From Competibacter_A sp037045535 (GTDB taxonomy: Bacteria; Pseudomonadota; Gammaproteobacteria; Competibacterales; Competibacteraceae), in contig JBAOHI010000030.1 in assembly GCA_037045535.1 (NCBI GenBank), positions 248,001 to 312,000 of the forward strand: a DNA stretch of 64,000 nt, given 5' to 3'. The notes under the pieces were generated by a model. That model made no database searches. It worked only from the letters and a program-made list of their open reading frames with translations, and was not told the DNA's origin. Positions 15,957 through 25,951 of the stretch are shown here, in pieces. The translations under genes were made by a program, and so were the position numbers. How positions within the stretch are numbered: position 1 is the first letter of the stretch; each line of letters begins with the position of its first letter.

Positions 15957-18617
15957 ATGAGCGGCGCTAGCGAAGCAGTTCGCACCACTTGCCCCTATTG
16001 TGGAGTCGGCTGCGGGATCAAAGTCGCGGTCGATCCCGACGGTGGCGTTCGTGTGGCAGGCGACGAGCAACATCCTGCCAATTATGGGCGGCTTTGCTCG
16101 AAAGGCGCGGCGCTGGGCGAAACGCTGAGCCTGGATGATCGCCTGCTGTATCCCGAGATCGCCGGGCGGCGCGTGTCGTGGGACGAAGCATTGGACGCAG
16201 TCGCCGCCGGTTTTCGCCAAGCACTGGCGGAGCACGGTCCTGATGCCGTCGCTTTTTACGTCTCCGGGCAGTTGTTGACCGAGGATTACTACGTCGCCAA
16301 CAAGTTGATGAAAGGTTGCCTCGGTGGTGCCAACATCGACACCAACTCGCGGCTGTGCATGTCGTCCTCGGTGGCCGGCCACAAGCGGGCGTTCGGCACG
16401 GATACCGTGCCCGGTTGTTACGAGGACCTGGAAGAAGCCGACGTGATTGTGCTGGTCGGCTCCAATCTGGCCTGGTGCCATCCGGTGTTGTATCAGCGCA
16501 TCCTCGCCGCGCGGGAGCGCCGTGCCGGCAAGCCCAAGCTGGTGGTGATCGACCCGCGCCGCACCACCACCTGCGATGTCGCCGAAACGCATTTGCCGCT
16601 CAAACCCGGTTCCGATACGGCGTTGTTCAACGGTTTGCTGGTCCATCTTTATCAGCAAAACCGTTTGGACCCCGAGTTTCTGGAAAATCATGTCGCGGGG
16701 TTCTGGTCGGCCTATCAGACAGCAAAGGAAGTCGCGCCCAACGTACCGACCGTCGCCGCTAAGACCGGGTTATCCGAGAGCGCCGTCGCCGAGTTCTATG
16801 GGCTGTGGGGCCACACCCGCAAAGTGGTGACGGTTTATTCGCAGGGCGTCAACCAGTCCGCCCACGGTAGTGACAAGGTCAATGCGATCATCAACTGCCA
16901 TCTGGCGACCGGACGCATCGGCCAGCCGGGCATGGGACCGTTCTCGGTTACCGGCCAGCCGAACGCGATGGGCGGGCGCGAGGTTGGCGGCTTGGCGAAC
17001 CAACTGGCGGCACACATGGATTTCGCGCCGGAGGATGTCGAGCGGGTGCGGCGGTTTTGGCAAACGCCCACCATCGCCACGCGGCCCGGCTTGAAAGCGG
17101 TCGAGCTTTTTCAGGCTATCGCTGACGGCAAGATCAAGGCGTTGTGGATCATGGGCACGAATCCGGTGGTGAGTCTGCCCGACGCCGACGCCGCGCGAGC
17201 GGCTTTGCAACGTTGTCCGCTGGTGGTCGTGTCCGATGCCGTGGCCGATACCGACACTGTGCGGTTGGCGCATGTCAAGCTGCCGGCGCTGACTTGGGGC
17301 GAGAAGGACGGCACGGTGACCAATTCCGAACGGCGGATTTCTCGTCAGCGAACCTTTCTACCGTCGCCGGGCGAAGCCAAACCAGACTGGTGGGCCGTGA
17401 CGCAAGTAGCGCGCCGCCTGGGATTCGCCGACCGGTTTCCTTTCGAATCGCCGGCGGCCATTTTTCGCGAACACGCGGCCTTGTCGGGGTTCGAGAACGA
17501 AGGTCGCCGCGACTTCGATATTTCGGCGTTCGCCGAGCTGGTCGATGCCGACTATGAGACTTTACAACCCGTGCAATGGCCGTTGTCGCGCGGCGCGACC
17601 GTGGGCGCAACCCGTTTGTTCGGCGCGGGTGGTTTCTTCACCGCCAACGGCAAAGCTCGCTGTATCGCGGTCGGCGAACGTGCGCCAGCTTACGCGGTGG
17701 ACGACAGTTTTCCGTTGATCCTCAACAGCGGTCGGATTCGCGATCAGTGGCATACCATGACTCGCACCGGCAAGACCGCCCGACTGACCGGCCATATCCC
17801 CGAGCCTTACGTCGAGATTCATCCGGTGGATGCCTTGAGTTGCGGGGTGAGCGAGAACGTGCTGGCACGCGTGCACAGCCGCTGGGGCGAGATGATCGTC
17901 CGGGTCCGCACCAATCCGGAGCAACAACCGGGCAACGTGTTCGTGCCGATGCACTGGGGTTCACCGTTGGCGCCGCGCGGGCGGGTCAACGCGGCAGTCA
18001 ATCCGGTGGTCGATCCCTTATCCGGCCAGCCGGAATCCAAGCATACCCCAGTGCGGGTGCAAGCATACCGTCCTCGCTGGCACGGGTTTCTGCTGTCTCG
18101 CGTGGCCATCACTCCGCCGGCGGTCGAGTATCGCGTCAGCGTGCGCGAGCAGGCGTGTTGGCGCTACGAGCTGGCGGGGGAGGCGGTAGTCGACGACTGG
18201 CCGACTTGGGCGCGGAGCATTCTCGGCGACGATTCGGCTTGGGAATGGCTGGAATTCGCCGATGTTGGCACGGGCCGTTATCGGGGCGCGGTGCTGGTCG
18301 ATGGTCATCTGCAAGCGTGTCTGTTCGTTGCCCCGACGCACGAGTTGCCGTTGCGCAACTGGCTGGCTGGGCTCTTTGCCGCCCAGGAGCTCGGTTCCGC
18401 CGAGCGCGCCAGTTTGCTCGCCGGGCGTCCCGGCGGTGGACAGCGCGATTGTGGGCGGATCGTCTGTGCTTGCTTCGGAGTGGGGCTGAACACCTTGACC
18501 ACCGCCATTCGCGAGCGGGGATTGACGACGCCGGAAGCGATCGGTGCGACGCTGAAGGCCGGAACCAACTGCGGTTCTTGCGTGCCGGAGCTACGACAAC
18601 TGATCGCGCAAGGCTAA
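15957..18617 (+). CDS. nasA: Assimilatory nitrate reductase catalytic subunit
   Basis: Molybdopterin (bis-MGD) enzyme reducing nitrate to nitrite in the cytoplasm; 886 residues. The N-terminal [4Fe-4S] site is CPYCGVGCG (about residues 12-20) plus LCSKG downstream, followed by the molybdopterin oxidoreductase core (CMSSSVAGHKRAFG with the likely Mo-ligand Cys, GTNPVVSLPD) and the dinucleotide-binding domain (NSGRIRDQWHTMTRTGK). The C-terminus carries a BFD-like [2Fe-2S] domain (CACFGVG and CGSCVPEL), characteristic of NADH-linked or ferredoxin-linked NasA types. It completes a nirB-nirD-nasA nitrate-to-ammonium operon. Confidence 0.95.
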   Translation: MSGASEAVRTTCPYCGVGCGIKVAVDPDGGVRVAGDEQHPANYGRLCSKGAALGETLSLDDRLLYPEIAGRRVSWDEALDAVAAGFRQALAEHGPDAVAFYVSGQLLTEDYYVANKLMKGCLGGANIDTNSRLCMSSSVAGHKRAFGTDTVPGCYEDLEEADVIVLVGSNLAWCHPVLYQRILAARERRAGKPKLVVIDPRRTTTCDVAETHLPLKPGSDTALFNGLLVHLYQQNRLDPEFLENHVAGFWSAYQTAKEVAPNVPTVAAKTGLSESAVAEFYGLWGHTRKVVTVYSQGVNQSAHGSDKVNAIINCHLATGRIGQPGMGPFSVTGQPNAMGGREVGGLANQLAAHMDFAPEDVERVRRFWQTPTIATRPGLKAVELFQAIADGKIKALWIMGTNPVVSLPDADAARAALQRCPLVVVSDAVADTDTVRLAHVKLPALTWGEKDGTVTNSERRISRQRTFLPSPGEAKPDWWAVTQVARRLGFADRFPFESPAAIFREHAALSGFENEGRRDFDISAFAELVDADYETLQPVQWPLSRGATVGATRLFGAGGFFTANGKARCIAVGERAPAYAVDDSFPLILNSGRIRDQWHTMTRTGKTARLTGHIPEPYVEIHPVDALSCGVSENVLARVHSRWGEMIVRVRTNPEQQPGNVFVPMHWGSPLAPRGRVNAAVNPVVDPLSGQPESKHTPVRVQAYRPRWHGFLLSRVAITPPAVEYRVSVREQACWRYELAGEAVVDDWPTWARSILGDDSAWEWLEFADVGTGRYRGAVLVDGHLQACLFVAPTHELPLRNWLAGLFAAQELGSAERASLLAGRPGGGQRDCGRIVCACFGVGLNTLTTAIRERGLTTPEAIGATLKAGTNCGSCVPELRQLIAQG

Positions 18618-18661
18618 AATCGTCGCTCCCAAATTCTCAATCTTAAGGAGCGAGAGTCGCG

Positions 18662-19297
18662 ATGTCCCGCGTCCAGACTGGCCTTGAAACGCTCATCAAC
18701 GATTTTCCCCAAAAAATTCGCGGCGCTCGGATCGGGGTGGTCTGCCATCCCGCCAGCGTCGATGCCGAACTGCGCCACGCGCTGGATCTGCTGCAAGCGG
18801 CCGGTGCCCGAATCGCTGCCATTTTTGGACCGGAGCACGGCGCCCGGGGCGAGGCGCAGGACATGGAAGATGTCGAGGATGTGCCGCTCGATCCCCGGAT
18901 CAGGGTGCCGGTGCATAGCCTGTACGGCGCCACCTTCGACAGCTTGACTCCGCGCCGGGAGCAGCTTGAGGGTCTGGATGCACTGGTGATCGACCTGCAA
19001 GACGTGGGGGCGCGTTATTACACCTTCGTCTGGACGATGGCGTTGTGCATGGAAGCAGCCGGCAAAGCCGGAGTGCGGGTGCTGGTCTGCGACCGTCCGA
19101 ATCCCATCGACGGACTGACCACCGAAGGCAATCTGATCAAGGACGGTTTTGAATCCTTCGTCGGCCTGCATCCGTTGCCCAACCGGCACGGACTGACGCC
19201 CGGCGAAATCGCCCGCTACGTGCAGATTCAACGAGGTATCCGGTGCGAGCTAGACGTGTTGCCCATGCGTGGTTGGCGGCGCGAGATGGTACTTTGA
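18662..19297 (+). CDS. DUF1343 protein, N-terminal part (frameshifted)
   Basis: N-terminal half of a DUF1343 family protein (YbbC/NamZ-like; some family members are exo-beta-N-acetylmuramidases). Family features include GVVCHPASVD, FGPEHGARG, DLQDVGARYYTFVWTM and DRPNPIDG. The frame ends abruptly after GWRREMVL near 19297, while the adjoining frame continues with WYFEDTGLPWVYPSPNMPT. The break lies about 19282-19290. No signal peptide is seen, unlike many periplasmic relatives. It begins 44 bases after nasA but probably has an unrelated function. Confidence 0.8.
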   Translation: MSRVQTGLETLINDFPQKIRGARIGVVCHPASVDAELRHALDLLQAAGARIAAIFGPEHGARGEAQDMEDVEDVPLDPRIRVPVHSLYGATFDSLTPRREQLEGLDALVIDLQDVGARYYTFVWTMALCMEAAGKAGVRVLVCDRPNPIDGLTTEGNLIKDGFESFVGLHPLPNRHGLTPGEIARYVQIQRGIRCELDVLPMRGWRREMVL

Positions 19298-19874
19298 AGA
19301 CACCGGTTTGCCTTGGGTCTATCCTTCGCCCAACATGCCGACGGTCGATACCGCGCTGGTCTATCCTGGCATGTGTCTGGTGGAAGCAACCGAACTTTCG
19401 GAAGGGCGCGGGACGTGCCGGCCGTTCGAGGTCGCCGGTGCGCCGGGCATCGATCCCGAGGCTCTCGCCGCCGATCTGTCCCGAAAAAATCTGACCGGTT
19501 GCCTATTTCGTCCGCTCTACTTCCGGCCCAAGTTTCAAAAACACGCCGGCGGTACGTGCGGGGGCGTGCAAATCCACATCACCGACCGCCGGCTGTTCTA
19601 TCCCTATGCGGTCGGCATCGCATTCCTGCAAAGCGTCAAGCGCGTCGCTCCGGATACCTTTGCCTGGCGGGCGAAGCCCTACGAGTTCGTGACCGACATT
19701 CCCGCCATCGACCTGCTGGCGGGAGATGACAAGCTGCGTCTGGCTCTGGAAGCGGGCGCTGATCTAACCGAGGAGCTGACCAATCAGTGGGCACAAGAGC
19801 GGATAGCGTTCGAGGAAACGCGTCGAGAAGCATTGCTCTACGGATCGGTATCCGCCAACTCCGGCTTGGTGTGA
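19285..19874 (+). CDS. DUF1343 protein, C-terminal part (frameshifted continuation)
   Basis: Downstream half of the same DUF1343 gene, continuing with TGLPWVYPSPNMPT, the strongest family motif, then EATELSEGRGT and GGVQIHITDR. It has no independent ribosome-binding site and is best read as one gene 18662-19874 (about 403 residues) with a small indel. Its last 37 bases overlap the convergent cobJ gene. Confidence 0.78.
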
Positions 19875-20608
19875 TAGCCGCGCGGGGTATAGACCCACTG
19901 TCCCACTCGCCGGGTTTCGCTGTTGCCGACCATCACCAGCGAGAGCATGTTCAACGGTTCCGGATCCAATTCGCCCAAGGTGGTGACGGTGATCTGCTCG
20001 CCTTTGCGAGTGACGTTGAAGGCGACGACGACTGGCGTTTCCGGCTGGCGGTAGTGCAGTAGGATTTGTCGGGCTTCCAGCAGTTGCCAGGAGCGTTTGT
20101 TGGACACCGCGTTGTAAAAAGCAATGGCGAAATCGCCCTGACCGGCCAAGTCGATACGCTTGGCGATCAGTTCCCATGGCGTCAGCAGGTCAGAAAGAGA
20201 AATGACGCAGAAATCGTGCGCCAGTGGAGCGCCGACCCGAGCCGCCGCCGCTTGCATCGCCGAAATGCCGGGGATGACTTCGATTTCAATGTCGGACCAT
20301 TCTGGTTTCGGTTTACGCGCCAGTAGTTCAAACACGACCGTCGCCATGCCATAGATGCCGGCGTCGCCGCTAGAAATCAGCGCCGTGGTCCGGCCGCTGG
20401 CGGCGAGATCGAGCGCCAGCGTGGCACGGGCTAGCTCTTCGCCCATCGGTGTCTTGTGCCGAGTCTTGCCCTCGGTCAATGCGCCGAGCAGGTTCAGGTA
20501 CAAGCCGTGGCCGGCGAGATCCGTGCAGGATTCCAGTGCCGTGCGGGCAGCCGGACTAAGATGTTCCAGCCCGCCGGGGCCGGTGCCGATGAGGTAGAGT
20601 TGGTTCAT
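19838..20608 (-). CDS. cobJ: Precorrin-3B/cobalt-factor III C17-methyltransferase
   Basis: SAM-dependent methyltransferase of corrin-ring synthesis that methylates C17 with ring contraction (CobJ/CbiH). The 256 residues open with MNQLYLIGTGPGGLEHLSPAA, the glycine-rich tetrapyrrole methylase motif, followed by SSGDAGIYGMA and EVIPGISAMQAAAARVGAPL. ATG 20608 is chosen over an in-frame start 14 codons upstream because the family starts here. It stands alone, converging on the DUF1343 gene; other corrinoid genes lie at 32395 and 47907. Confidence 0.92.
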   Translation of the reverse strand: MNQLYLIGTGPGGLEHLSPAARTALESCTDLAGHGLYLNLLGALTEGKTRHKTPMGEELARATLALDLAASGRTTALISSGDAGIYGMATVVFELLARKPKPEWSDIEIEVIPGISAMQAAAARVGAPLAHDFCVISLSDLLTPWELIAKRIDLAGQGDFAIAFYNAVSNKRSWQLLEARQILLHYRQPETPVVVAFNVTRKGEQITVTTLGELDPEPLNMLSLVMVGNSETRRVGQWVYTPRGYHTKPELADTDP

Positions 20609-20911
20609 GAACACCTTAGGGTGAGAGTGGAAAGATTGTTCCTCGACCAAGCAGGAACGGTGGAGAAAGCGTAGCCGAAGTGAAGCCCGATTGGGGGTCT
20701 AAATGCTGCGAGGTTAAGGGTGGATCATGCGCAAGAATTTTGTCGACGTGGCAATCCGGTGAGAAGAACCCCTAAAAATTTATATTGTTTTTTGTCGTTG
20801 ATCAGATAATCTATATATCCTTTTCAATAAGTTGTATTGAATTAGCAACGCATTATGCGGATTGGCCGCCGGAGTCAGTCCTTGTTGGAGTGATAGCCGG
20901 AAGAGGCGAGG

Positions 20912-21652
20912 ATGATGTTGAACGGTAAAAATAGCAAACTCATAGCGGTAGTCACTGGTGCCAATCGCGGATTGGGGCTGGAAATGGTCCGGCAGTTGGC
21001 CAAGCGCGATATTCGAGTTATCGTCACCTGTCGCAATGCCAGCCGGGGCGAGGCCGCTTTCGAAAGGCTGTTGGCCGAAGGGTTGGATGTGGTGTTCCAC
21101 GCGCTGGATGTGATCTCGGAGAGCAGCGTGGCGGAGTTGGGTGCTTTCATCCATAGTCGGTGTGGTCGTGTCGATATCCTGGTCAACAATGCCGGGGTCA
21201 ATTTGGATAGTCACGGTACCGAGGATGCCGGCAGCGCCAGTGTGTTCAACGCCAGCCTGGAAACCTTGTCGGCGACGCTGAAAACCAACCTATACGGTCC
21301 GTTGCTGCTGGCGCAGGAACTGGTACCGTTGATGAAACAGCAGCACTATGGCCGGATCGTGAACGTTTCCAGTGGCATGGGGCAGTTGAGCGAGATGGAA
21401 GGCAAATCGCCGGCCTACCGGATTTCCAAGACAGCGTTGAACGCCTTGACTCGCATCCTGGCGGCGGAAACGCGCGGTTTCAATATCCTGGTCAACTCGG
21501 TCTGTCCCGGTTGGGTTCGCACCGACATGGGCGGTCCAAACGCCGAACGGACGGTGGAGCAAGGTGTTTCGGGCATCGTCTGGGCGGCCACGTTGCCGGA
21601 CGATGGGCCAAGTGGCGGCTTTTTCCGCGACGGCCAACCGATTCCCTGGTAA
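20912..21652 (+). CDS. Short-chain dehydrogenase/reductase
   Basis: NAD(P)-dependent oxidoreductase with Rossmann fold, 246 residues. Cofactor motif TGANRGLG, structural NNAG, catalytic Ser in NVSSGMG and YRISK (Tyr-x3-Lys). Sequence resembles the carbonyl-reductase-like classical SDRs (VNSVCPGWVRTDMGG). Substrate unknown. AAGAGGCGAGG just upstream serves as ribosome-binding site; an AT-rich, promoter-like stretch precedes it (about 20775-20850). Confidence 0.88.
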   Translation: MMLNGKNSKLIAVVTGANRGLGLEMVRQLAKRDIRVIVTCRNASRGEAAFERLLAEGLDVVFHALDVISESSVAELGAFIHSRCGRVDILVNNAGVNLDSHGTEDAGSASVFNASLETLSATLKTNLYGPLLLAQELVPLMKQQHYGRIVNVSSGMGQLSEMEGKSPAYRISKTALNALTRILAAETRGFNILVNSVCPGWVRTDMGGPNAERTVEQGVSGIVWAATLPDDGPSGGFFRDGQPIPW

Positions 21653-21675
21653 GCGAAGCGGCGGTCAGTTTTTTC

Positions 21676-22371
21676 TCAGTCCGAGTCGGCTTCCCAAGCT
21701 GCCAGCACCGCTTCCAGCTCCGCCAAATTGTCGATTTCTGCGTCCGCTCTAAGGCCGCCAGGCCAGTCGCGACCGTTCCTATTGACCCACACGGTTCGCA
21801 TCCCCGCGTTCGCTGCGCCTCGTACGTCGTGTTCGGGATCATCGCCGACGTGGACGACTTGTCCGGGCCGCGCGTCCAACCGGCGGCAAGCCAACTCGAA
21901 CATCAACGGCTCCGGTTTGGCGACGCCCGTTTCGATGGCGTTCAGCGAGAAACTGAACACGTCATCCAAACCGATCAAGCTTACGTCGGCGTTACCGTTG
22001 GAAAGCGACGCGAGCGTGTAGCGCTGCGCCAGACGCTCTAGCGTTGGCCGTACTTCCGCGAACAGCTCCACCGCATTGCGAGCGATGTAGAACACCGCAA
22101 ACGCTGCGTCCACATCGAAATCCAGATAACCGATCCGCGTTGCCGCCAGTTGCAGCGCGTCCTTGCACAGCCGGGTGCGGTCGTGGGCGATCTCCGGTCG
22201 GGCGGCGGCGATCTCGCCGCACAGCTCCCGCAACTCCAACGGCGAGTACCGCTGCGGGATGCGCGGGTAGTGTGATCGCAGCCACTCGTGCAAATGTTGC
22301 TCGGCACGTTCCACTACCGGCCATACATCCCACAGCGTGTCGTCCAGATCGAAAGTAATGGCCTTGATCAT
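21676..22371 (-). CDS. HAD-superfamily hydrolase (YigB/YjjG-like phosphatase)
   Basis: Cytoplasmic phosphatase of the haloacid dehalogenase superfamily, 231 residues. Motif I is FDLDDTLWD, motif II is SNGNAD and motifs III/IV are VAKPEPLMF and HVGDDPEHDVRGAANAG. Similar proteins act on FMN or a riboflavin intermediate, but the substrate cannot be fixed here. The start is 3 bases from the stop of metZ on the same strand, so they are probably cotranscribed. Confidence 0.88.
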   Translation of the reverse strand: MIKAITFDLDDTLWDVWPVVERAEQHLHEWLRSHYPRIPQRYSPLELRELCGEIAAARPEIAHDRTRLCKDALQLAATRIGYLDFDVDAAFAVFYIARNAVELFAEVRPTLERLAQRYTLASLSNGNADVSLIGLDDVFSFSLNAIETGVAKPEPLMFELACRRLDARPGQVVHVGDDPEHDVRGAANAGMRTVWVNRNGRDWPGGLRADAEIDNLAELEAVLAAWEADSD

Positions 22372-22374
22372 CGG

Positions 22375-23562
22375 TTAAGCCAGCAGACGAAAACCACGCT
22401 CCAAATCGGTTTGGATGTCGGCGATGTCTTCCAAGCCCACCGAAATCCGTACCAAACCCTCACCGATGCCGGCTGCCTCGCGCTCCTGTGGCGTCAAGCG
22501 GCCGTGGGTGGTCGTGGCGGGATGGGTGATGGTGCTTTTGGCATCGCCCAGGTTGGCAGTGATCGAGATCAGTCGTGTCGCATCGATCAAGGTCCAGGCG
22601 GCTTCCCGGCCGCCGTGGAGATCGAAAGAGACAATACCGCCGAAACCGCTCTGTTGCCGTTTCGCCAGTTCATGCTGCGGATGTGAGGTCAGGCCGGGAT
22701 AGTAGACGCGTGTGATCGCAGGCTGGGTTTCCAGCCAGCGCGCCAGTTGCAGCGCCGATTCGCTGTGGGCACGCATCCGCAGATCCAAGGTTTCCAGACC
22801 CTTGAGAAACACCCAAGCGTTGAACGGACTCAGCGTGGGGCCAGCGGTACGGAGAAAACCGAAGATGTCGGTGCCAACCCGCTGTCGGTCGCCGACCACC
22901 GCCCCACCCACGCAACGACCCTGACCGTCCAGATACTTGGTGCCGGAGTGAATCACCAAATCCGCTCCCAGTGTGAACGGCCGTTGCAGGGCAGGGGTAC
23001 AGAAGCAGTTGTCCACCACCAGGAGACAGTCGTGCGCGTGCGCGAGGTCGGCCAAGGCGCGAATATCGACCAGTTCCATCAGCGGGTTGGAGGGGGTTTC
23101 AAGGAAAAACAACCGGGTTTGCGGGCGAATGGCGGCTTCCCAGGCGGCGAGATCGCTCAGCGGCACGTAGGTGGTGGCGACGCCGAACTTGCCCAGATAT
23201 TGGTTGAGCAACGAGACGGTGGTACCGAACACCGCATTGGCGCAGACGACATGATCGCCGCTTTTCAACAGCGCCATGCAGGTCGCCAGAATCGCCGCCA
23301 TGCCCGATCCGGTCGCGATGCAGGTCTCGCCACCTTCCAGTGCCGCCAGCCGCTCCTGAAAAACGCGCACCGTCGGATTGGTGAAGCGGGAATAGATATT
23401 GCCCGTAGCGGTGCTGAAACGGGTGGCGGCCTCGGCGGCGTTAGCGAACACGAAGCTGGAAGTCAGGAAAATTGGCTCGGCGTGTTCGCCTTCCGAGGTG
23501 CGAACTTGGCCGGCGCGCACCGCAAGACTGGCGAAACCGAGTTCGGCATCGTCGATATTCAT
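22375..23562 (-). CDS. metZ: O-succinylhomoserine sulfhydrylase
   Basis: PLP enzyme of the Cys/Met metabolism family making homocysteine from O-succinylhomoserine and sulfide. About 395 residues; the PLP lysine is in HSGTKYLDGQGRCVGG, with SGMAAI and TRVYYPGL also typical. ATG 23562 has GGAG 10 bases upstream; the longer open frame to 23682 crosses a terminator-like hairpin. Its position directly downstream of purF is the standard gammaproteobacterial arrangement. Confidence 0.92.
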   Translation of the reverse strand: MNIDDAELGFASLAVRAGQVRTSEGEHAEPIFLTSSFVFANAAEAATRFSTATGNIYSRFTNPTVRVFQERLAALEGGETCIATGSGMAAILATCMALLKSGDHVVCANAVFGTTVSLLNQYLGKFGVATTYVPLSDLAAWEAAIRPQTRLFFLETPSNPLMELVDIRALADLAHAHDCLLVVDNCFCTPALQRPFTLGADLVIHSGTKYLDGQGRCVGGAVVGDRQRVGTDIFGFLRTAGPTLSPFNAWVFLKGLETLDLRMRAHSESALQLARWLETQPAITRVYYPGLTSHPQHELAKRQQSGFGGIVSFDLHGGREAAWTLIDATRLISITANLGDAKSTITHPATTTHGRLTPQEREAAGIGEGLVRISVGLEDIADIQTDLERGFRLLA

Positions 23563-23629
23563 AGAGGGTATCTCCGCGTTGGGTGAGGGGTCGGGGCGAA
23601 CCCCGGAAGGGCCGCCAGCACGCGGGCAT

Positions 23630-23649
23630 AAAAAAACCCACTCAATGGG
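23630..23649 (-). terminator. Possible intrinsic terminator between purF and metZ
   Basis: On the minus strand CCCA-TTGAG-TGGG is followed by seven T residues. The stem is short (4 bp), so it may be only a partial terminator or attenuator ahead of metZ. Confidence 0.45.
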
Positions 23650-23775
23650 AGTACCCAGGGCAGGTTCGACCCGCTTTAGCAAGATTTGTTAAGCGCCTGC
23701 AAGCTGAGAACTCAAATCGGCGCTAGGGGAAGCTTAGAAGCTCAGGACTCTCTTGTCAAAAGATGAGCGTTGCGC

Positions 23776-25287
23776 TCAGGCATTGTTATGCAAATCGATG
23801 ATAGCGTTGTCGGCGTTGTCATAGTCGGTCTTGGCAGCGTCGGAACGGTCGCGGGCCAGACACTCCAGGTAGTCTCGGTCGATATCGCCGGTGACGTACT
23901 CGCCGGTGAAGCAGGAGGAGTCGAAACGCTGTAGCCGGGGATTGCCACGCCGCACTGCCTCTTCCAGGTCGGGCAAGTCCTGGAAAATCAGATAGTCGGC
24001 GCCGATGGCTCGCGCTATTTCTTCCTCGGAACGGCCGTGGGCGATCAGCTCGCGGGCGGCCGGCATGTCGATGCCGTAGACATTGGGATAGCGCACCGGC
24101 GGCGCGGCCGAGGCGAAATAGACCCGGCGGGCACCGGCTTCGCGAGCCATCTGGATGATCTGTTCGGAGGTGGTGCCGCGCACGATGGAATCGTCCACCA
24201 GCAGCACGTTTTTGCCACGAAATTCCAGGTCAATGGGATTGAGTTTCTGGCGCACCGATTTCTTGCGAATCTTCTGGCCGGGCATGATGAAGGTGCGGGC
24301 GATGTAGCGGTTCTTGATGAAGCCTTCCCGGTACTTGATGCCCAGGATCGAGGCCATCTGCAAGGCAGCGGTACGGCTGGTATCGGGAATCGGGATTACT
24401 ACGTCGATGTCCTGCTCCGGCCAGACCCGCAGAATTTTTTCAGCCAGATGCTCGCCCATGCGCAACCGGGCCTTGTGCACCGAAACCTGGTCGATGATCG
24501 AGTCGGGTCGCGCCAGATAGACGAACTCGAAGATGCAGGGCGAGTGATTCGGTTGCTCCGCGCACTGGCGGGCATGCATCCGGCCGTCCAGATCGAACAG
24601 CACGGCCTCGCCCGGGGCCACATCGCGAACCCGCCGAAAATCCAGCACGTCTAGGGCCACGCTTTCGGAAGCGACCATATATTCCAAGCCGTCCTCGGTC
24701 TCGCGGCGGCCGAACACTAGCGGTCGGATGCCGTTCGGGTCGCGGAAGGCCACCAATCCGAAACCGACGATCAGTACCACAGCAGCGTAGGCGCCGCGTA
24801 CCCGCCGGTGTACCGCCGCCACGGCGGCGAAAATATCCTCGGCGTCCACCGACAGCTTGCTGCGCTGTTGCAGTTCGTGGGCGAACACGTTGAGCAGGAT
24901 TTCCGAATCGGAATTGGTGTTGATATGCCGCAGGTCCGAGCGAAACAATTCATCCTTGAGCTGGGGGGCGTTGGTCAGGTTGCCGTTGTGAGCGAGCGTG
25001 ATGCCAAACGGTGAGTTGACATAAAACGGCTGCGCCTCGGCGGAGTCGGAACTGCCGGCGGTCGGATAGCGGACGTGGCCGATGCCGATGTTGCCGTGCA
25101 AGTTGCGCATGTGGCGGGTACGCACGACATCACGCACCAAGCCATTGTCCTTGCGTAGAAACAAGCGGCCATTGTCACAGGTGACGATACCCGCCGCATC
25201 CTGACCACGGTGCTGCAACACTGTCAAGCCATCGAACAGACTCTGGTTGATTGGACTACGCCCGGCGATACCGATGATTCCGCACAT
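23776..25287 (-). CDS. purF: Amidophosphoribosyltransferase
   Basis: First committed step of purine synthesis: PRPP plus glutamine to phosphoribosylamine. The 503 residues start MCGIIGIAG, giving the N-terminal catalytic Cys after Met removal, with the glutaminase domain (GHVRYPTAGSS, AHNGNLTN) and a PRPP-binding loop LLVDDSIVRGTTS in the phosphoribosyltransferase domain. The cvpA gene lies 50 bases upstream and metZ downstream. Confidence 0.97.
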   Translation of the reverse strand: MCGIIGIAGRSPINQSLFDGLTVLQHRGQDAAGIVTCDNGRLFLRKDNGLVRDVVRTRHMRNLHGNIGIGHVRYPTAGSSDSAEAQPFYVNSPFGITLAHNGNLTNAPQLKDELFRSDLRHINTNSDSEILLNVFAHELQQRSKLSVDAEDIFAAVAAVHRRVRGAYAAVVLIVGFGLVAFRDPNGIRPLVFGRRETEDGLEYMVASESVALDVLDFRRVRDVAPGEAVLFDLDGRMHARQCAEQPNHSPCIFEFVYLARPDSIIDQVSVHKARLRMGEHLAEKILRVWPEQDIDVVIPIPDTSRTAALQMASILGIKYREGFIKNRYIARTFIMPGQKIRKKSVRQKLNPIDLEFRGKNVLLVDDSIVRGTTSEQIIQMAREAGARRVYFASAAPPVRYPNVYGIDMPAARELIAHGRSEEEIARAIGADYLIFQDLPDLEEAVRRGNPRLQRFDSSCFTGEYVTGDIDRDYLECLARDRSDAAKTDYDNADNAIIDLHNNA

Positions 25288-25337
25288 CTGCCACTACCCT
25301 CCACAATGGACGGTTGCCGCCATCGTTGGAAAAGCGC

Positions 25338-25829
25338 TCAGGAAAAGCGAAAATGCTGGGCCAATTCCGGTGGCATCAAATCTCGCAGCCAGAGCGCGAC
25401 TGGCTGAAAGTGATCCAATAGTTGTGATTGTTGCCACCAAGGGTCTCGTGGCAGGGGCGTTACTCCAGCCGCCAGAATTAACAAGACGATGACGGCACTG
25501 CCGCGTGCCAGGCCAAAGACCATGCCTAGCACCCGGTCAGTGCCGTTGAGCCCCGTGTAGTCGACCAAATGCGAGGCAAGAATGCCGACCAACCCGCCCA
25601 GCAGTAGGGTGATAAGAAACAGGCCACTAAAGGCGGCCGCGATCCGCAACGAGGGCACGTCGATATAGGGAACAAGCAGAGCGGCGCCATTTTCCGCGAA
25701 CAGGAAGGCGATAGCAAAAGCCGCGATCCAGGTGGCTAGCGACACGACCTCGCGTAACAAACCCCGCCAGAGCCCGATCAGCATGGAGAGGGCGATAATG
25801 ATGATAATAAGATAATCCGCCCAATTCAT
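25338..25829 (-). CDS. cvpA: CvpA family membrane protein
   Basis: Integral membrane protein of the CvpA family, associated with colicin V production, purF and envelope stress in enterobacteria. About 163 residues with four hydrophobic helices (MNWADYLIIIIIALSMLIGLWRG at the N-terminus, GLVGILASHLVDYTGLNGTDRVLG in the middle). ATG 25829 is preferred: upstream codons lack hydrophobic character, and family members start at MNW/MIW. It lies between the SPOR protein and purF, as usual. Confidence 0.9.
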   Translation of the reverse strand: MNWADYLIIIIIALSMLIGLWRGLLREVVSLATWIAAFAIAFLFAENGAALLVPYIDVPSLRIAAAFSGLFLITLLLGGLVGILASHLVDYTGLNGTDRVLGMVFGLARGSAVIVLLILAAGVTPLPRDPWWQQSQLLDHFQPVALWLRDLMPPELAQHFRFS

Positions 25830-25951
25830 GTGGTCTCTCGTTTCCACCTCGTAAGGTTCGTGATGATCGGCGTACCCTGGCATTCGCCAAGGCCGATTGA
25901 TGTTAACAAAATCGTACTTTGGCCGAAACCGTACAGTTTCGTATCGCGCAA

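Noticed and set aside
23650..23690. tRNA-like GGTTCGA element between purF and metZ
   Set aside because: Flanking bases do not form a T-arm stem and no acceptor or anticodon arms could be drawn.
23563..23775. SAM-type riboswitch upstream of metZ
   Set aside because: A short terminator-like hairpin is visible but none of the conserved SAM riboswitch core sequences were recognised.
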